Shown here piece by piece: positions 1 through 7,685 of a DNA stretch of 64,000 bases. Position numbers and translations under genes: made by a program. The stretch spans positions 32,216 to 96,215 of the forward strand of contig NZ_JACJJL010000016.1 of NCBI RefSeq assembly GCF_016899955.1. The letters are read 5' to 3'. Numbering within the stretch: position 1 is the first letter of the stretch; every line of letters begins with the position of its first letter. This stretch comes from Marseilla massiliensis. Lineage in GTDB: Bacteria; Bacteroidota; Bacteroidia; Bacteroidales; Bacteroidaceae. The notes beneath the pieces are model-generated. The model had not been told where the DNA came from and ran no database searches. It saw only the letters and a program-made list of their open reading frames with translations.

Positions 1-613
1 CATAAATGCGCCTGCCCTTTGGGCCTTTCTTGCGCAACTCGATGATGCCCCGCGGACAGGCTTTCACGCATGCCCCGCACGAGGTACACTTGTCTTCGTC
101 GACCTCGGCGATGCCTGTCTCGGGATTGACCGAGATGGCGCCAAACTGGCACGCAGCCACGCAATCGCCGCAACCGAGGCAGCCATAGCCGCAAGCCGTC
201 TCGCCGGCACCGCACGCGTGCATGGCGGCGCACGTGCGCAAGCCCGAATACTCGGCTATGCGCGGACGGTTGGCGCACGTGCCGTTACACCTCACAACGG
301 CAACCATGGGTTCGGTGTTGACAACGGCCATGCCCAAGAGGTCGGCCACCTTTCCCATCACTTCCTGCCCACCGACAGGGCAAAACAAGCCTTCGATGCT
401 CCCGGCATCGGCACCCTTGACCAAGGCGTCGGCCAGGCCGGCGCAACCGGCGAAACCGCAACCGCCGCAATTGGCTTGCGGCAAGAGCTCGGCAACCTCG
501 CCTATGCGGGCGTCTTCCTTCACGGCGAACTTCTTGGAACACACATACAGGACGGTGGACGACACCAGCCCGATGGCACCAAGAGCTATTACCGCGACCA
601 AAACAAGATCCAT
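1..613 (-). CDS. rnfB: Electron transport complex subunit RnfB (partial, 3' end beyond window)
   Basis: Iron-sulfur subunit of the membrane Rnf complex, which passes electrons from reduced ferredoxin towards NAD+ and couples this to ion pumping. Reading back from ATG at 611-613 gives an N-terminal membrane helix (MDLVLVAVIALGAIGLVSS), then a four-cysteine block (NCGGCGFAGC), a CNGTC element and two ferredoxin-type clusters (CLGCGDC...C and CTSCGAC...CP). This order is typical of RnfB. About 204 residues are present; the C-terminus runs off the left edge. It follows the rseC-like gene by 27 bases, the usual Bacteroidales order at the head of an rnf operon, so rnfC and the rest should lie to the left. 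Confidence 0.93.
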   Translation of the reverse strand, partial: MDLVLVAVIALGAIGLVSSTVLYVCSKKFAVKEDARIGEVAELLPQANCGGCGFAGCAGLADALVKGADAGSIEGLFCPVGGQEVMGKVADLLGMAVVNTEPMVAVVRCNGTCANRPRIAEYSGLRTCAAMHACGAGETACGYGCLGCGDCVAACQFGAISVNPETGIAEVDEDKCTSCGACVKACPRGIIELRKKGPKGRRIY

Positions 614-640
614 AATAAATTGTTTGTTTTAAGTTATAAT

Positions 641-1069
641 TTAATCTTTCTCTATGCGAAACGTCATCTTGCTGCGCATCCTGCCACGCAGGAAGTAAAG
701 CACAAGATAATAAGGTGCCAGCGCTGCCATGCCCGATAGGGCCCCGACGGTCTCGTCGGAAGTGGCCGCCACCACCGCAAAGAGCACGGCCACCAATATA
801 ATGAAAGGCACCCCAAACGCCCACAGCAACGCCTTGAAGGCCACCTCGCGCGAGGCTGTCACCACCACGTGGTCGCCAACTTTAACAGTTGCGGCATAGG
901 CCGTGCCGTAGACATCTATCACTTTCTCCTTGCTCTCCGATGCGTTGCAATATCCGGCCACCTTGCACGATGCGCAAGCTGAGGTCTGGAGTATGCGCAC
1001 CCTGACGCAATCATCGCCAACCGAGTCTACTATACCAGAATGCCTGATGCTGTCTGTCATGTTATTCAT
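641..1069 (-). CDS. SoxR-reducing / RseC-family membrane protein
   Basis: A 142-residue RseC/MucC-family protein, a family often encoded with Rnf complexes and linked to redox control of SoxR or envelope stress. Visible are an N-terminal cysteine cluster (SACASCKVAGYC, about residues 29-40), a short beta-rich segment, and two hydrophobic helices (ALLWAFGVPFIILVAVLFAVV and a second around LAPYYLVLYFL), ending in a basic tail. The longer reading frame to 1189 would place the start upstream of a clear promoter (1106-1136), so I chose ATG at 1067-1069; the alternative is ATG at 1058-1060. It heads the rnf operon. Confidence 0.85.
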   Translation of the reverse strand: MNNMTDSIRHSGIVDSVGDDCVRVRILQTSACASCKVAGYCNASESKEKVIDVYGTAYAATVKVGDHVVVTASREVAFKALLWAFGVPFIILVAVLFAVVAATSDETVGALSGMAALAPYYLVLYFLRGRMRSKMTFRIEKD

Positions 1070-1105
1070 ACGCCGGAGGAAATGCAAACCCGACTTTACA
1101 TTATG

Positions 1106-1136
1106 CAAAGGTAGCATTATCTTTCGAAAACGCAAA
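1106..1136 (-). promoter_or_regulatory. Promoter of rseC-rnf operon
   Basis: On the minus strand TTTG (1133-1136) and TACCTTTG (1106-1113) are separated by 19 bases, matching the Bacteroidota -33/-7 consensus. Transcription would start about 30 bases before the rseC-like ATG. Confidence 0.8.
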
Positions 1137-1174
1137 TAAAAACAACAACATTTTTCAAAAAACATTCGCAATCG

Positions 1175-1206
1175 TTTGCGGCTCTTCAAAATATTTTATA
1201 CTTTTG
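1175..1206 (+). promoter_or_regulatory. Promoter of the 147-residue protein gene
   Basis: TTTG (1175-1178), 20 bases, then TACTTTTG (1199-1206): an exact Bacteroidota promoter. Transcription would begin near 1213, making the ATG at 1230 very close to the 5' end and favouring the ATG at 1251, which has an AAGGA element at 1238-1242. Confidence 0.82.
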
Positions 1207-1250
1207 TATCGCTGTGGATATAAAGCCAAATGAACATAAGGACTATAGAT

Positions 1251-1694
1251 ATGAAAGCAACAGAACAAGCACTGCAACAAATCGAGCGCACAATAAAGAA
1301 AGTCGCCGACAAGTTTCCGCCAACCGTAGAGGCCACCCTCATGACCGACATACACTTCAGGGCAAACCAGGAGACGGGTGAGCTTGTGGCCTTCGACGAC
1401 AATGACAAGGAAATAACGCGAACGGTAATCGAGCCGTGGATAAACAATGTTGACGACGATTTCTACGAATCGATAACATCGACAATGCGCAAGTCGCTCG
1501 AAAAGCTGAGGTCTACGATAGAGGGGATGTCGCTGATAAAGCCGTTCTCGTTTGTGCTCGAAGACGAAGACAAGGAGGCGGTGGCCGAACTGTACATCGT
1601 CGACGGCGACACGGTGATAATAGACCCCGACATGATGCCCGACCTCGACAAAGACCTCGACGACTTCCTCAAGAAGCTGCTCGACGAGAAATGA
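1251..1694 (+). CDS. Conserved-looking hypothetical protein, acidic, cytosolic
   Basis: I do not recognise this 147-residue protein. It has no signal peptide or membrane helix. The N-terminus is helical and charged (MKATEQALQQIERTIKKVAD), the middle has alternating hydrophobic residues typical of beta strands, and the C-terminus is strongly acidic (DLDKDLDDFLKKLLDEK). A start at 1230 would add seven residues, but the promoter and an AAGGA element support 1251. It stands alone with its own promoter and converges on the HD-domain gene 41 bases away. Codon use matches its neighbours. A small regulatory or chaperone-like role is possible but nothing in the sequence proves it. Confidence 0.8.
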   Translation: MKATEQALQQIERTIKKVADKFPPTVEATLMTDIHFRANQETGELVAFDDNDKEITRTVIEPWINNVDDDFYESITSTMRKSLEKLRSTIEGMSLIKPFSFVLEDEDKEAVAELYIVDGDTVIIDPDMMPDLDKDLDDFLKKLLDEK

Positions 1695-1735
1695 CCGGCG
1701 CGGCCCTTGCCCATGGCCCTGGCGGGGCCACCGGG

Positions 1736-2368
1736 CTAAGCCTCCTCGCCGTAAATCCTGTCGAACACTGCGCGCAGCCTGACCGGGTCAGCCAGGCATG
1801 AGCGCACCTCGTTGAGCTTGCGCTCATTGTCAGACCCCGGTATCCACAGCTTCATGTAGCCGTGCGACGAATACTTGTTGTCGAGGTGCTCGCGGAACCG
1901 TTGCCACTGCCGCTCCTTGTCCAGTTGCGGGTAATTGGACAGGCCAAACTGTATGGTGCGCCTGAAAACGGTGTCGGGCTCCAAGTCACGGTCGGCCTCG
2001 GCCACTATCTTGCCGTAGATGCTGCGCGGCGAGTGTGAGGCCGAAGCCCTATGGTCCTCAACAGCCTCTTTCATTATCTTTATCTGCTCGGGCGAGAACC
2101 ACCGCCTGAGCCGCATGTCGCGCGCCAGTATCTTGCCGCCGGTGATATGGTGGACGGCCCTCGGGCCCGACATGCCTATATCGTGGTATGCGGCCACGAC
2201 ATAAGCCATGTCGATGTTAGCGCCCACCGACGAGGCCAGTTCCAGCGAACGCTTTATCACCCTGTTCACATGCGCAAGGCCGTGGGCCTTGTCAAAGTCG
2301 GCGTATGCCGGTAGTATGCTCGTCTCGATGAATTCGACCAAGTCAAGGCTTGCAGTGTTGCCAATCAT
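1736..2368 (-). CDS. HD-domain phosphohydrolase
   Basis: A 210-residue HD-superfamily metal-dependent phosphohydrolase; these act on nucleotides or other phosphorylated substrates. Metal-ligand motifs are visible: an HGLAHVNRV segment near residue 28, the HD pair in AAYHDIGMSG, a histidine in VEDHRAS, and the closing aspartate in IVAEADRD. No second domain is present, so the substrate is unknown. The frame is open to 2530, but ATG at 2366-2368 is chosen because the longer form would run into the promoter shared with menA. With transcription starting near 2450 the leader would be about 80 bases. Confidence 0.85.
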   Translation of the reverse strand: MIGNTASLDLVEFIETSILPAYADFDKAHGLAHVNRVIKRSLELASSVGANIDMAYVVAAYHDIGMSGPRAVHHITGGKILARDMRLRRWFSPEQIKIMKEAVEDHRASASHSPRSIYGKIVAEADRDLEPDTVFRRTIQFGLSNYPQLDKERQWQRFREHLDNKYSSHGYMKLWIPGSDNERKLNEVRSCLADPVRLRAVFDRIYGEEA

Positions 2369-2452
2369 AATAACGATACCTATTTTCTTGCCGGCGGCCC
2401 GGGCGGAAAAACGCCCCTGCCAACTGCCGCCGGTCGTTTTTTGTGGAATATT

Positions 2453-2488
2453 TTTGCAAATATACATAATAATGCCTACTTTTGCAAA
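2453..2488. promoter_or_regulatory. Overlapping divergent promoters (HD gene / menA)
   Basis: Plus strand: TTTG (2453-2456), 20 bases, TACTTTTG (2477-2484), driving menA. Minus strand: TTTG (2485-2488), 20 bases, TATATTTG (2457-2464), driving the HD gene. The -33 box of each promoter abuts the -7 box of the other, forming TTTGCAAA at both ends, so polymerase can occupy only one orientation at a time. Confidence 0.8.
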
Positions 2489-2506
2489 TATATTTTGAAG
2501 AAAATC

Positions 2507-3418
2507 ATGGAAAAGGAAACGGTAAGACAAAATTCGGCCAAGGCCTGGATGCTGGCGGCAAGGCCCAAGACACTTTCGGGAGCGGCCGTGCCGGTGATGA
2601 TAGGCCTGGCCTTGGCATACAGCGATGCGGCCGGCTCGGGCCTGGCATTCGACTGGACTGCCGCGGCGCTGTGCTTCCTGTTTGCGATGATCATGCAGAT
2701 TGACGCCAACTTCATCAACGACTACTTCGACTTCATCAAGGGCACCGACGACACCGAAAAGCGCCTGGGCCCCCGACGCGCCTGCGCCCAGGGATGGGTG
2801 AAGCCCCGGTCTATGAGATACGCCATTGCCCTGACCACCATCGCCGCATGCGTTGCCGGCCTGCCGCTGATATTCTACGGCGGTGTAGAGATGATACTCG
2901 TGGGGGCCGTGTGTGTGGTTTTCTGCTTCCTATACACCACCTACCTGTCGTACGTTGGGCTGGGCGACGTGCTCGTGCTCGTGTTCTTCGGCCTCGTGCC
3001 GGTGTGCATCACCTACTACATTCAACTGCACACGTGCACGTGGGAGGTGCTGGCTGCATCGGTATCGTGCGGCCTGGTCATCGACTGCCTGCTGCTCGTC
3101 AACAACTACCGCGACCGCGACACCGACCGCGAAGCAGGCAAGAACACGCTCGTGGTAAGGCTCGGCGCCCACTGCGGGCGCATGCTCTACCTCAGCAGCG
3201 GCCTTACGGCATGCCTACTCGGGGCCGTATCGGCCTTTGCCGGCCACCCGCTGGCCTTCGCCATGCCGCTGCTGACCTACCTGCCGCTGCACGTGCTGAC
3301 CTACCGCAGGATTGTGCGCATAAACAAAGGCAAGGCCCTCAACGCCTGCCTCGGCGAGACTGCAAGAAACATACTCGTCTACGGCATTGCCGTGAGCGCC
3401 GGCGTGCTCATCATCTGA
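2507..3418 (+). CDS. menA: 1,4-dihydroxy-2-naphthoate polyprenyltransferase
   Basis: A UbiA-superfamily membrane prenyltransferase (303 residues) that attaches the polyprenyl tail to 1,4-dihydroxy-2-naphthoate in menaquinone synthesis. The two Asp-rich metal-diphosphate motifs are visible: NDYFDFIKGTDD (about residues 68-79) and NNYRDRDTDREAGK (about 200-213), each facing the cytosol between predicted helices; about eight or nine hydrophobic segments are present. The opening AWMLAARPKTLSGAAVPV is typical of MenA. ATG at 2507 is chosen over 2441, which lies inside the promoter. Its end overlaps the convergent 50-residue gene by eight bases. No other men genes are nearby. Confidence 0.9.
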   Translation: MEKETVRQNSAKAWMLAARPKTLSGAAVPVMIGLALAYSDAAGSGLAFDWTAAALCFLFAMIMQIDANFINDYFDFIKGTDDTEKRLGPRRACAQGWVKPRSMRYAIALTTIAACVAGLPLIFYGGVEMILVGAVCVVFCFLYTTYLSYVGLGDVLVLVFFGLVPVCITYYIQLHTCTWEVLAASVSCGLVIDCLLLVNNYRDRDTDREAGKNTLVVRLGAHCGRMLYLSSGLTACLLGAVSAFAGHPLAFAMPLLTYLPLHVLTYRRIVRINKGKALNACLGETARNILVYGIAVSAGVLII

Positions 3419-3563
3419 AGTAATGGTAGTAAAGGGCGGCGAGCAGGGCCAGCAACACTATGGTTACAACTGTCCTGACAAGGCATCCCGCCACTTTCTT
3501 GATTATGACTATGCCGATGATTATCATCAGCAGCGCCGCTCCATAATATACTAAGTTTTCCAT
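3411..3563 (-). CDS. Small two-helix membrane protein (50 aa)
   Basis: A short frame from ATG at 3561-3563 encodes 50 residues beginning MENLVYYGAALLMIIIGIVI, then a KK loop, then a second hydrophobic run (CLVRTVVTIVLLALLAALYY) and an aromatic-basic end. The two-helix hairpin layout and the clean fit between menA and the next gap support a real small gene. I do not recognise a family. It converges on menA and overlaps its last eight bases. No good promoter or SD element is apparent, so confidence is moderate. Confidence 0.55.
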   Translation of the reverse strand: MENLVYYGAALLMIIIGIVIIKKVAGCLVRTVVTIVLLALLAALYYHYFR

Positions 3564-3698
3564 TCAATTACAATTAAGATGGCCCATGCCCACTGCCGAC
3601 GGCATTTCCGTGCGGAGCGCATGGGCTGCTGCATTTTATCAATATATTTCGCCAAATATGGCCTGGCGAGCCAACTGCCTGTGGGCAAGCGTGTTGCG

Positions 3699-3808
3699 CA
3701 ACGGCGCATACGGCCGCGCCAAACGGCCCGTCCGGCAGTGCCAAACAGGCCCCGCCACCATGCCAAATGGCCCGTATGACAGAGCCGTGCGGCCCATGCC
3801 GCATGGCA
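3699..3808. repeat. 22-bp tandem repeat array A (five units)
   Basis: Five consecutive 22-base units (3699, 3721, 3743, 3765, 3787) in the gap between the 50-residue gene and the RluA-type gene. The common pattern is AAACGGCCCGT followed by a GGCA-like step and ending TGCC; units differ at roughly a third of positions. The phase is kept exactly although the sequence has drifted. Confidence 0.75.
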
Positions 3809-3837
3809 GGCGGGCTATTGTCGGAATGTTTTACCAA

Positions 3838-4734
3838 TCATCTGAACATGCTCCTGAACGCAGACGGCACCGGCATCTCAAACTCCATGCGCTCGCGGGT
3901 GACGGGGTGGAAGAAGCAGAGCACGTAGGCATGCAGGCACAGGCGGTGCAGCGGGTCGTCGCCGTTGCCATATTTCACGTCGCCGCACACCGGGTGGCCA
4001 ATGTCGGCCGAGTGCACTCGAATCTGGTTCTTGCGCCCGGTCTCGAGCTTAAACTCAACAAGCGAGTGGTCGGTGGTGCGGTCGAGCACACGGAAATGGG
4101 TCACGGCATACTTGCCTCCGTTGTCCACGGGCGACGAATATGTGACGAAGGCCTTGTTGTCCTTGAGCCAGCTGGCCACGGTGCCGCCCTCCTCTACTAT
4201 CTCGCCGCTCACAACGGCCACATACCTGCGGTCGTAAACAATGTCGTGCCAGTTGTGCTCAAGTATCTGCTCGGTCTCCATGTCCTTGGCGTAAACCATC
4301 AGCCCGCTCGTGTCGCGGTCAAGCCTGTGCACCACGTGGGCCCGGCAGTTCTGCCTTGACTTGTGGAAATAGTCGTCGAGCACAGCCTTGACGTTGAGCG
4401 ACGAATGGCCCGCAGCCATCGAGAGTATGCCCGGAGCCTTCTCCACCACAACCAGCCAGCGGTCTTCATACACAATCTTTACAAACCTGTTCTTCAGCAC
4501 ATTCTGGTTGCGCTTGGTCTTGCTGACAGACACCTTCATGCCGGGCATGAGCCTGAAGTCGAACTGCGTGATTGTCTTGCCGTCCACCTTGACCCCACGG
4601 CCCTTTAGCGTAGCCTTCACCTTTGTGCGGCTCTCCTTGGCGTTGGCCAGCAAGAAGTCGAGCAGGCCCTGCTCTTCGTCAACGCCAAAATGCCAGTATT
4701 CATCTTTTTTGTTATAGTCGGAATAATGTCTCAT
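3838..4734 (-). CDS. RluA-family pseudouridine synthase
   Basis: A 298-residue RNA pseudouridine synthase of the RluA/RluC/RluD group. An S4-like RNA-binding domain (about residues 20-75, with a LANAKESRTKVKATLKGRGV segment) precedes the catalytic domain. The catalytic motif HRLDRDTSG carries the nucleophilic aspartate near residue 139, and the later GRKNQIRVH and HRLCLHAY motifs are family hallmarks. The exact target in rRNA or tRNA cannot be told from sequence. It appears monocistronic, with a promoter at 4762-4769 about 28 bases before the start codon. Confidence 0.9.
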   Translation of the reverse strand: MRHYSDYNKKDEYWHFGVDEEQGLLDFLLANAKESRTKVKATLKGRGVKVDGKTITQFDFRLMPGMKVSVSKTKRNQNVLKNRFVKIVYEDRWLVVVEKAPGILSMAAGHSSLNVKAVLDDYFHKSRQNCRAHVVHRLDRDTSGLMVYAKDMETEQILEHNWHDIVYDRRYVAVVSGEIVEEGGTVASWLKDNKAFVTYSSPVDNGGKYAVTHFRVLDRTTDHSLVEFKLETGRKNQIRVHSADIGHPVCGDVKYGNGDDPLHRLCLHAYVLCFFHPVTRERMEFEMPVPSAFRSMFR

Positions 4735-4761
4735 CTGCTATGCCTGTTTTTAATTCGGGTG

Positions 4762-4769
4762 CAAAGATA
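4762..4769 (-). promoter_or_regulatory. Promoter -7 box of RluA-type gene
   Basis: TATCTTTG on the minus strand fits the -7 consensus. The -33 element is weak (TTGT with 21-base spacing). Confidence 0.55.
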
Positions 4770-5017
4770 GCGCAAAAAAATCGATTATCCACAACCATTG
4801 GCGCAATAATGAGGAGCGCAGGCCGCTGTTTTTTGAACTGACGGCGGCCGAGCCAATATGCCCCGGCACCCCACGCGCACGGCAGGCGCACAGAAACGGG
4901 CGCCCACCACAGCAAGACACGGCAGCCGGCAGGCCGCCACCCCACCCCACAATTGGCGCACAGACAGGTCTGCATGGCGACAAAAGCATCAAAACAGGCA
5001 AAATATTGCACTGTGCA
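4770..5017. other. Intergenic gap between RluA-type and lacI genes
   Basis: This is most of the 336-base divergent gap 4735-5070. It holds the upstream side of the RluA-type promoter. From 4893 to 4936 there are two 22-base stretches (AGAAACGGGC... and AAGACACGGC...) that could be decayed copies of the tandem repeat. No open frame with a credible start is present. Confidence 0.5.
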
Positions 5018-5049
5018 TTCGCACAATTCAAAATTTATTGGTATTTTTG
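5012..5049 (+). promoter_or_regulatory. Promoter and candidate operator of lacI-family gene
   Basis: TATTTTTG (5042-5049) is a good -7 box. A 14-base dyad TGTGCATTCGCACA (5012-5025) covers the expected -33 position (TTCG at 5018-5021), so a repressor bound there would block polymerase. Autoregulation is inference. Confidence 0.5.
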
Positions 5050-5070
5050 CCGAAGCATAAATGACAGATT

Positions 5071-6144
5071 ATGGACATGATTCCAGAAAAGATTAGGATA
5101 AAGGATATAGCCGAACTGTCGGGCGTTTCGGTCGGCACAGTCGACAGAGTGCTCCACAACAGGCCCAATGTATCTAAGACAGCGAGGGAAAAAGTGGAAA
5201 AAGCCCTGAAGGAAATGGACTACCACCCCAACATGTACGCAAGCGCGCTGGCATGCAACAAGAGTTACAACTTCTACTGCATCATACCCAAACACGAGGC
5301 CGAGGCATACTGGGACGAGATTGAGGAGGGCGCCATGAGCGCACGCGACCACAGGCGTGACTTCAACATCAAAGTCAAGATGATGTACTACAAGAGGTTC
5401 AACCTCGAAACGTTTGCCAAAGTCACGGAGGAGTGCCTTAAGCAAGAGCCCGACGGAATAATAATAGTGCCGTCGAAGCTCGACGCTACAAGGAAGTTTA
5501 CCGACGCCCTGCACGAGCGAGGCATACCCTTCATACTGCTCGACTCTTACATGCCCGACCTCAAGCCGCTGTCGTTCTACGGGCAAGACTCGTTCTGCAG
5601 CGGATACTTCGCGGGGAAAATGCTAATGCTGATTGCGGGCAAGGAATCGAAGATAATGCTGATGAAGCAGACCAAAAACGGCAACGTGGCCAGCAAGCAG
5701 CAGGAAAACCGGGAGACGGGATTCCGCCACTACATGCACGACCACTTCCCCGACGTCGACATAATAGACGTAGACCTCCCACTCGACGGCGAGCGCGAGG
5801 AATACGACACCATACTCGAGGAGTTCTTCGACTCGCACCCCGACGTGCACCATTGCATCACGTTCAATTCCAAGGCGCACATCGTGGGCGAGTTCCTGCT
5901 GAGGAGCAACAGGCGCAACGTGCAGATAATGGGCTACGACATGGTGAGCAAAAACGCGGAGTGCGTGCGCCAGGGCTCAATATCGTTCCTCATAGCGCAG
6001 CACGGCTACATGCAGGGCTATGCCTGTGTGCAAACCCTTTTCGACGCCATTGTGCTAAAAAAGAAAATCAACCCGGTCAACTACATGCCAATAGAGATAC
6101 TGACCAAGGAGAACGTAGACTTCTACAGGCGCACCCAACTGTAG
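5071..6144 (+). CDS. LacI-family transcriptional regulator
   Basis: A 357-residue LacI-type regulator. The N-terminal helix-turn-helix and hinge are clear (IKDIAELSGVSVGTVDRVL, about residues 9-27), followed by a periplasmic-binding-protein-like sensor domain with a FDSHPDVHHCITFNSKAHIVG segment. The divergent sensor domain is of the kind seen in Bacteroidota uronate and sugar regulators. Altronate dehydratase begins 47 bases downstream on the same strand, which suggests it controls hexuronate breakdown; the effector is not deducible. A start at 5077 (MIPEK) is an alternative. A dyad over its own promoter hints at autoregulation. Confidence 0.88.
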   Translation: MDMIPEKIRIKDIAELSGVSVGTVDRVLHNRPNVSKTAREKVEKALKEMDYHPNMYASALACNKSYNFYCIIPKHEAEAYWDEIEEGAMSARDHRRDFNIKVKMMYYKRFNLETFAKVTEECLKQEPDGIIIVPSKLDATRKFTDALHERGIPFILLDSYMPDLKPLSFYGQDSFCSGYFAGKMLMLIAGKESKIMLMKQTKNGNVASKQQENRETGFRHYMHDHFPDVDIIDVDLPLDGEREEYDTILEEFFDSHPDVHHCITFNSKAHIVGEFLLRSNRRNVQIMGYDMVSKNAECVRQGSISFLIAQHGYMQGYACVQTLFDAIVLKKKINPVNYMPIEILTKENVDFYRRTQL

Positions 6145-6191
6145 GCTCCGCAAACTGCAAATTATTAGTTTTATTACATACAACAAACATT

Positions 6192-7685
6192 ATGGAAAAA
6201 ACATTCATAAAAATTAATCCGGCCGACACTGTCGTCGTGTGCCTGCAACCCATGGCAATGGGCACAACAATCGATGTTGACGGCACTCAAATCAAAGTAA
6301 ACCAAGATACGCCGGCGGGCCATAAGATACTTATCAAAGACACGCCGCAGGGTACAAACGTCATCAAGTACGGATACCCGATAGGCCACGCAAGGCAAGA
6401 CCTGAAGGCCGGCGACTGGGTAAACGAGAACAACCTGAAGACCAACCTTGCCGGCACGCTGGAGTATACTTACAGCCCCGTCGACGAGAAACTGGACATC
6501 GAAGACGAGAAACTCACGTTCAAGGGCTACGTGAGGAACAACGGCGAGGTAGGCACCCGCAACGAGATATGGATCGTTCCAACCGTGGGCTGTGTCAACG
6601 GCATTGCCGAAAAGCTGGCAGCCATGCTCCGTGCCGAGACCAACGGCGAAGGGATAGACTCTGTATATGCATGGCACCACAACTACGGATGCTCGCAACT
6701 GAGCGGCGACCACGAGAACACACGCAAGATTCTGCGCGACATCGCCCTGCATCCCAATGCCGGCGGTGTGCTCGTGCTCGGCCTGGGATGTGAGAACAAC
6801 CAGCCGGAGCAATTCGAAAAACTGCTCGGCGACTACGACCGCGAGCGCATCAAGTTCCTCGTTGTGCAAAAGGTTGAGGGCGACGAACTGCAGGCCGGCA
6901 TGGAAATACTGCGAGGCCTCTACGCCAAGGCCAAGGCCGACGAGCGGGTGGACGTGCCCGTAAGCAAGCTGCGCGTGGGACTGAAATGCGGCGGCAGCGA
7001 CGGTTTCAGCGGCATCACAGCCAACCCGCTCGTTGGCGAATTCTCCGACTGGCTCGTGGCCCAGGGCGGAACGACTATACTGACCGAGGTTCCCGAAATG
7101 TTCGGGGCCGAGACAATACTGATGAACAGGTGCGAAAACGTGGAACTGTTCAACCAAACCGTAAGCATGGTAAACAACTTCAAGGAGTATTTCCTCAGCC
7201 ACGGCGAGCCCGTGGGCGAGAACCCTTCACCGGGCAACAAGGCCGGAGGCATCTCCACTCTCGAAGACAAAGCGCTCGGATGCACACAGAAGTGCGGCAG
7301 GGCACCGGTAAGCGGGGTGCTCGAATACGGCGACCGACTGAAAGCCAACGGGCTCAACCTGCTCTCGGCACCGGGCAACGACCTCGTGGCTTCTACGGCA
7401 CTGGCCTCGGCAGGCTGCCAGATTGTGCTGTTCACCACCGGGCGCGGCACGCCGTTCGGCACCTTCGTGCCTACCATGAAGATTGCAACCAACCCCACAC
7501 TCGCCGCACGCAAGCCCAACTGGATTGACTTCAACGCAGGCCAGCTCATCGAGGGCAAGCCGATGAAAGAGCTGACAAGGGAGTTCATCGGCAAGATTCT
7601 GTCGGTGGCAAGCGGCGAGAAGGCTCGCAACGAAATCAATGATTACCGTGAGATAGCTATCTTCAAAAATGGCGTGACGCTCTGA
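6192..7685 (+). CDS. uxaA: Altronate dehydratase
   Basis: UxaA/GarD-family dehydratase (497 residues) that converts D-altronate to 2-keto-3-deoxygluconate in galacturonate catabolism. The N-terminal SAF-like domain (about 1-95, with GHKILIKDTPQG) is followed by the large catalytic domain (GYVRNNGEVGTRNEIWIVPT, and later GLKCGGSDGFSGITANP and GCTQKCGRAPV), whose Cys and His residues bind the iron. Length is normal. ATG at 6192 is the true start; the frame upstream runs through lacI. It ends in TGATG, overlapping the NhaC-family start by one base, so translation is probably coupled. No uxaB or uxaC is in the window. Confidence 0.93.
   Translation: MEKTFIKINPADTVVVCLQPMAMGTTIDVDGTQIKVNQDTPAGHKILIKDTPQGTNVIKYGYPIGHARQDLKAGDWVNENNLKTNLAGTLEYTYSPVDEKLDIEDEKLTFKGYVRNNGEVGTRNEIWIVPTVGCVNGIAEKLAAMLRAETNGEGIDSVYAWHHNYGCSQLSGDHENTRKILRDIALHPNAGGVLVLGLGCENNQPEQFEKLLGDYDRERIKFLVVQKVEGDELQAGMEILRGLYAKAKADERVDVPVSKLRVGLKCGGSDGFSGITANPLVGEFSDWLVAQGGTTILTEVPEMFGAETILMNRCENVELFNQTVSMVNNFKEYFLSHGEPVGENPSPGNKAGGISTLEDKALGCTQKCGRAPVSGVLEYGDRLKANGLNLLSAPGNDLVASTALASAGCQIVLFTTGRGTPFGTFVPTMKIATNPTLAARKPNWIDFNAGQLIEGKPMKELTREFIGKILSVASGEKARNEINDYREIAIFKNGVTL

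Noticed and set aside
285..824. 179-residue frame on the minus strand
   Set aside because: It overlaps rnfB and the rseC-like gene in a third frame. Its Gly/Arg/Cys-rich translation resembles no family.
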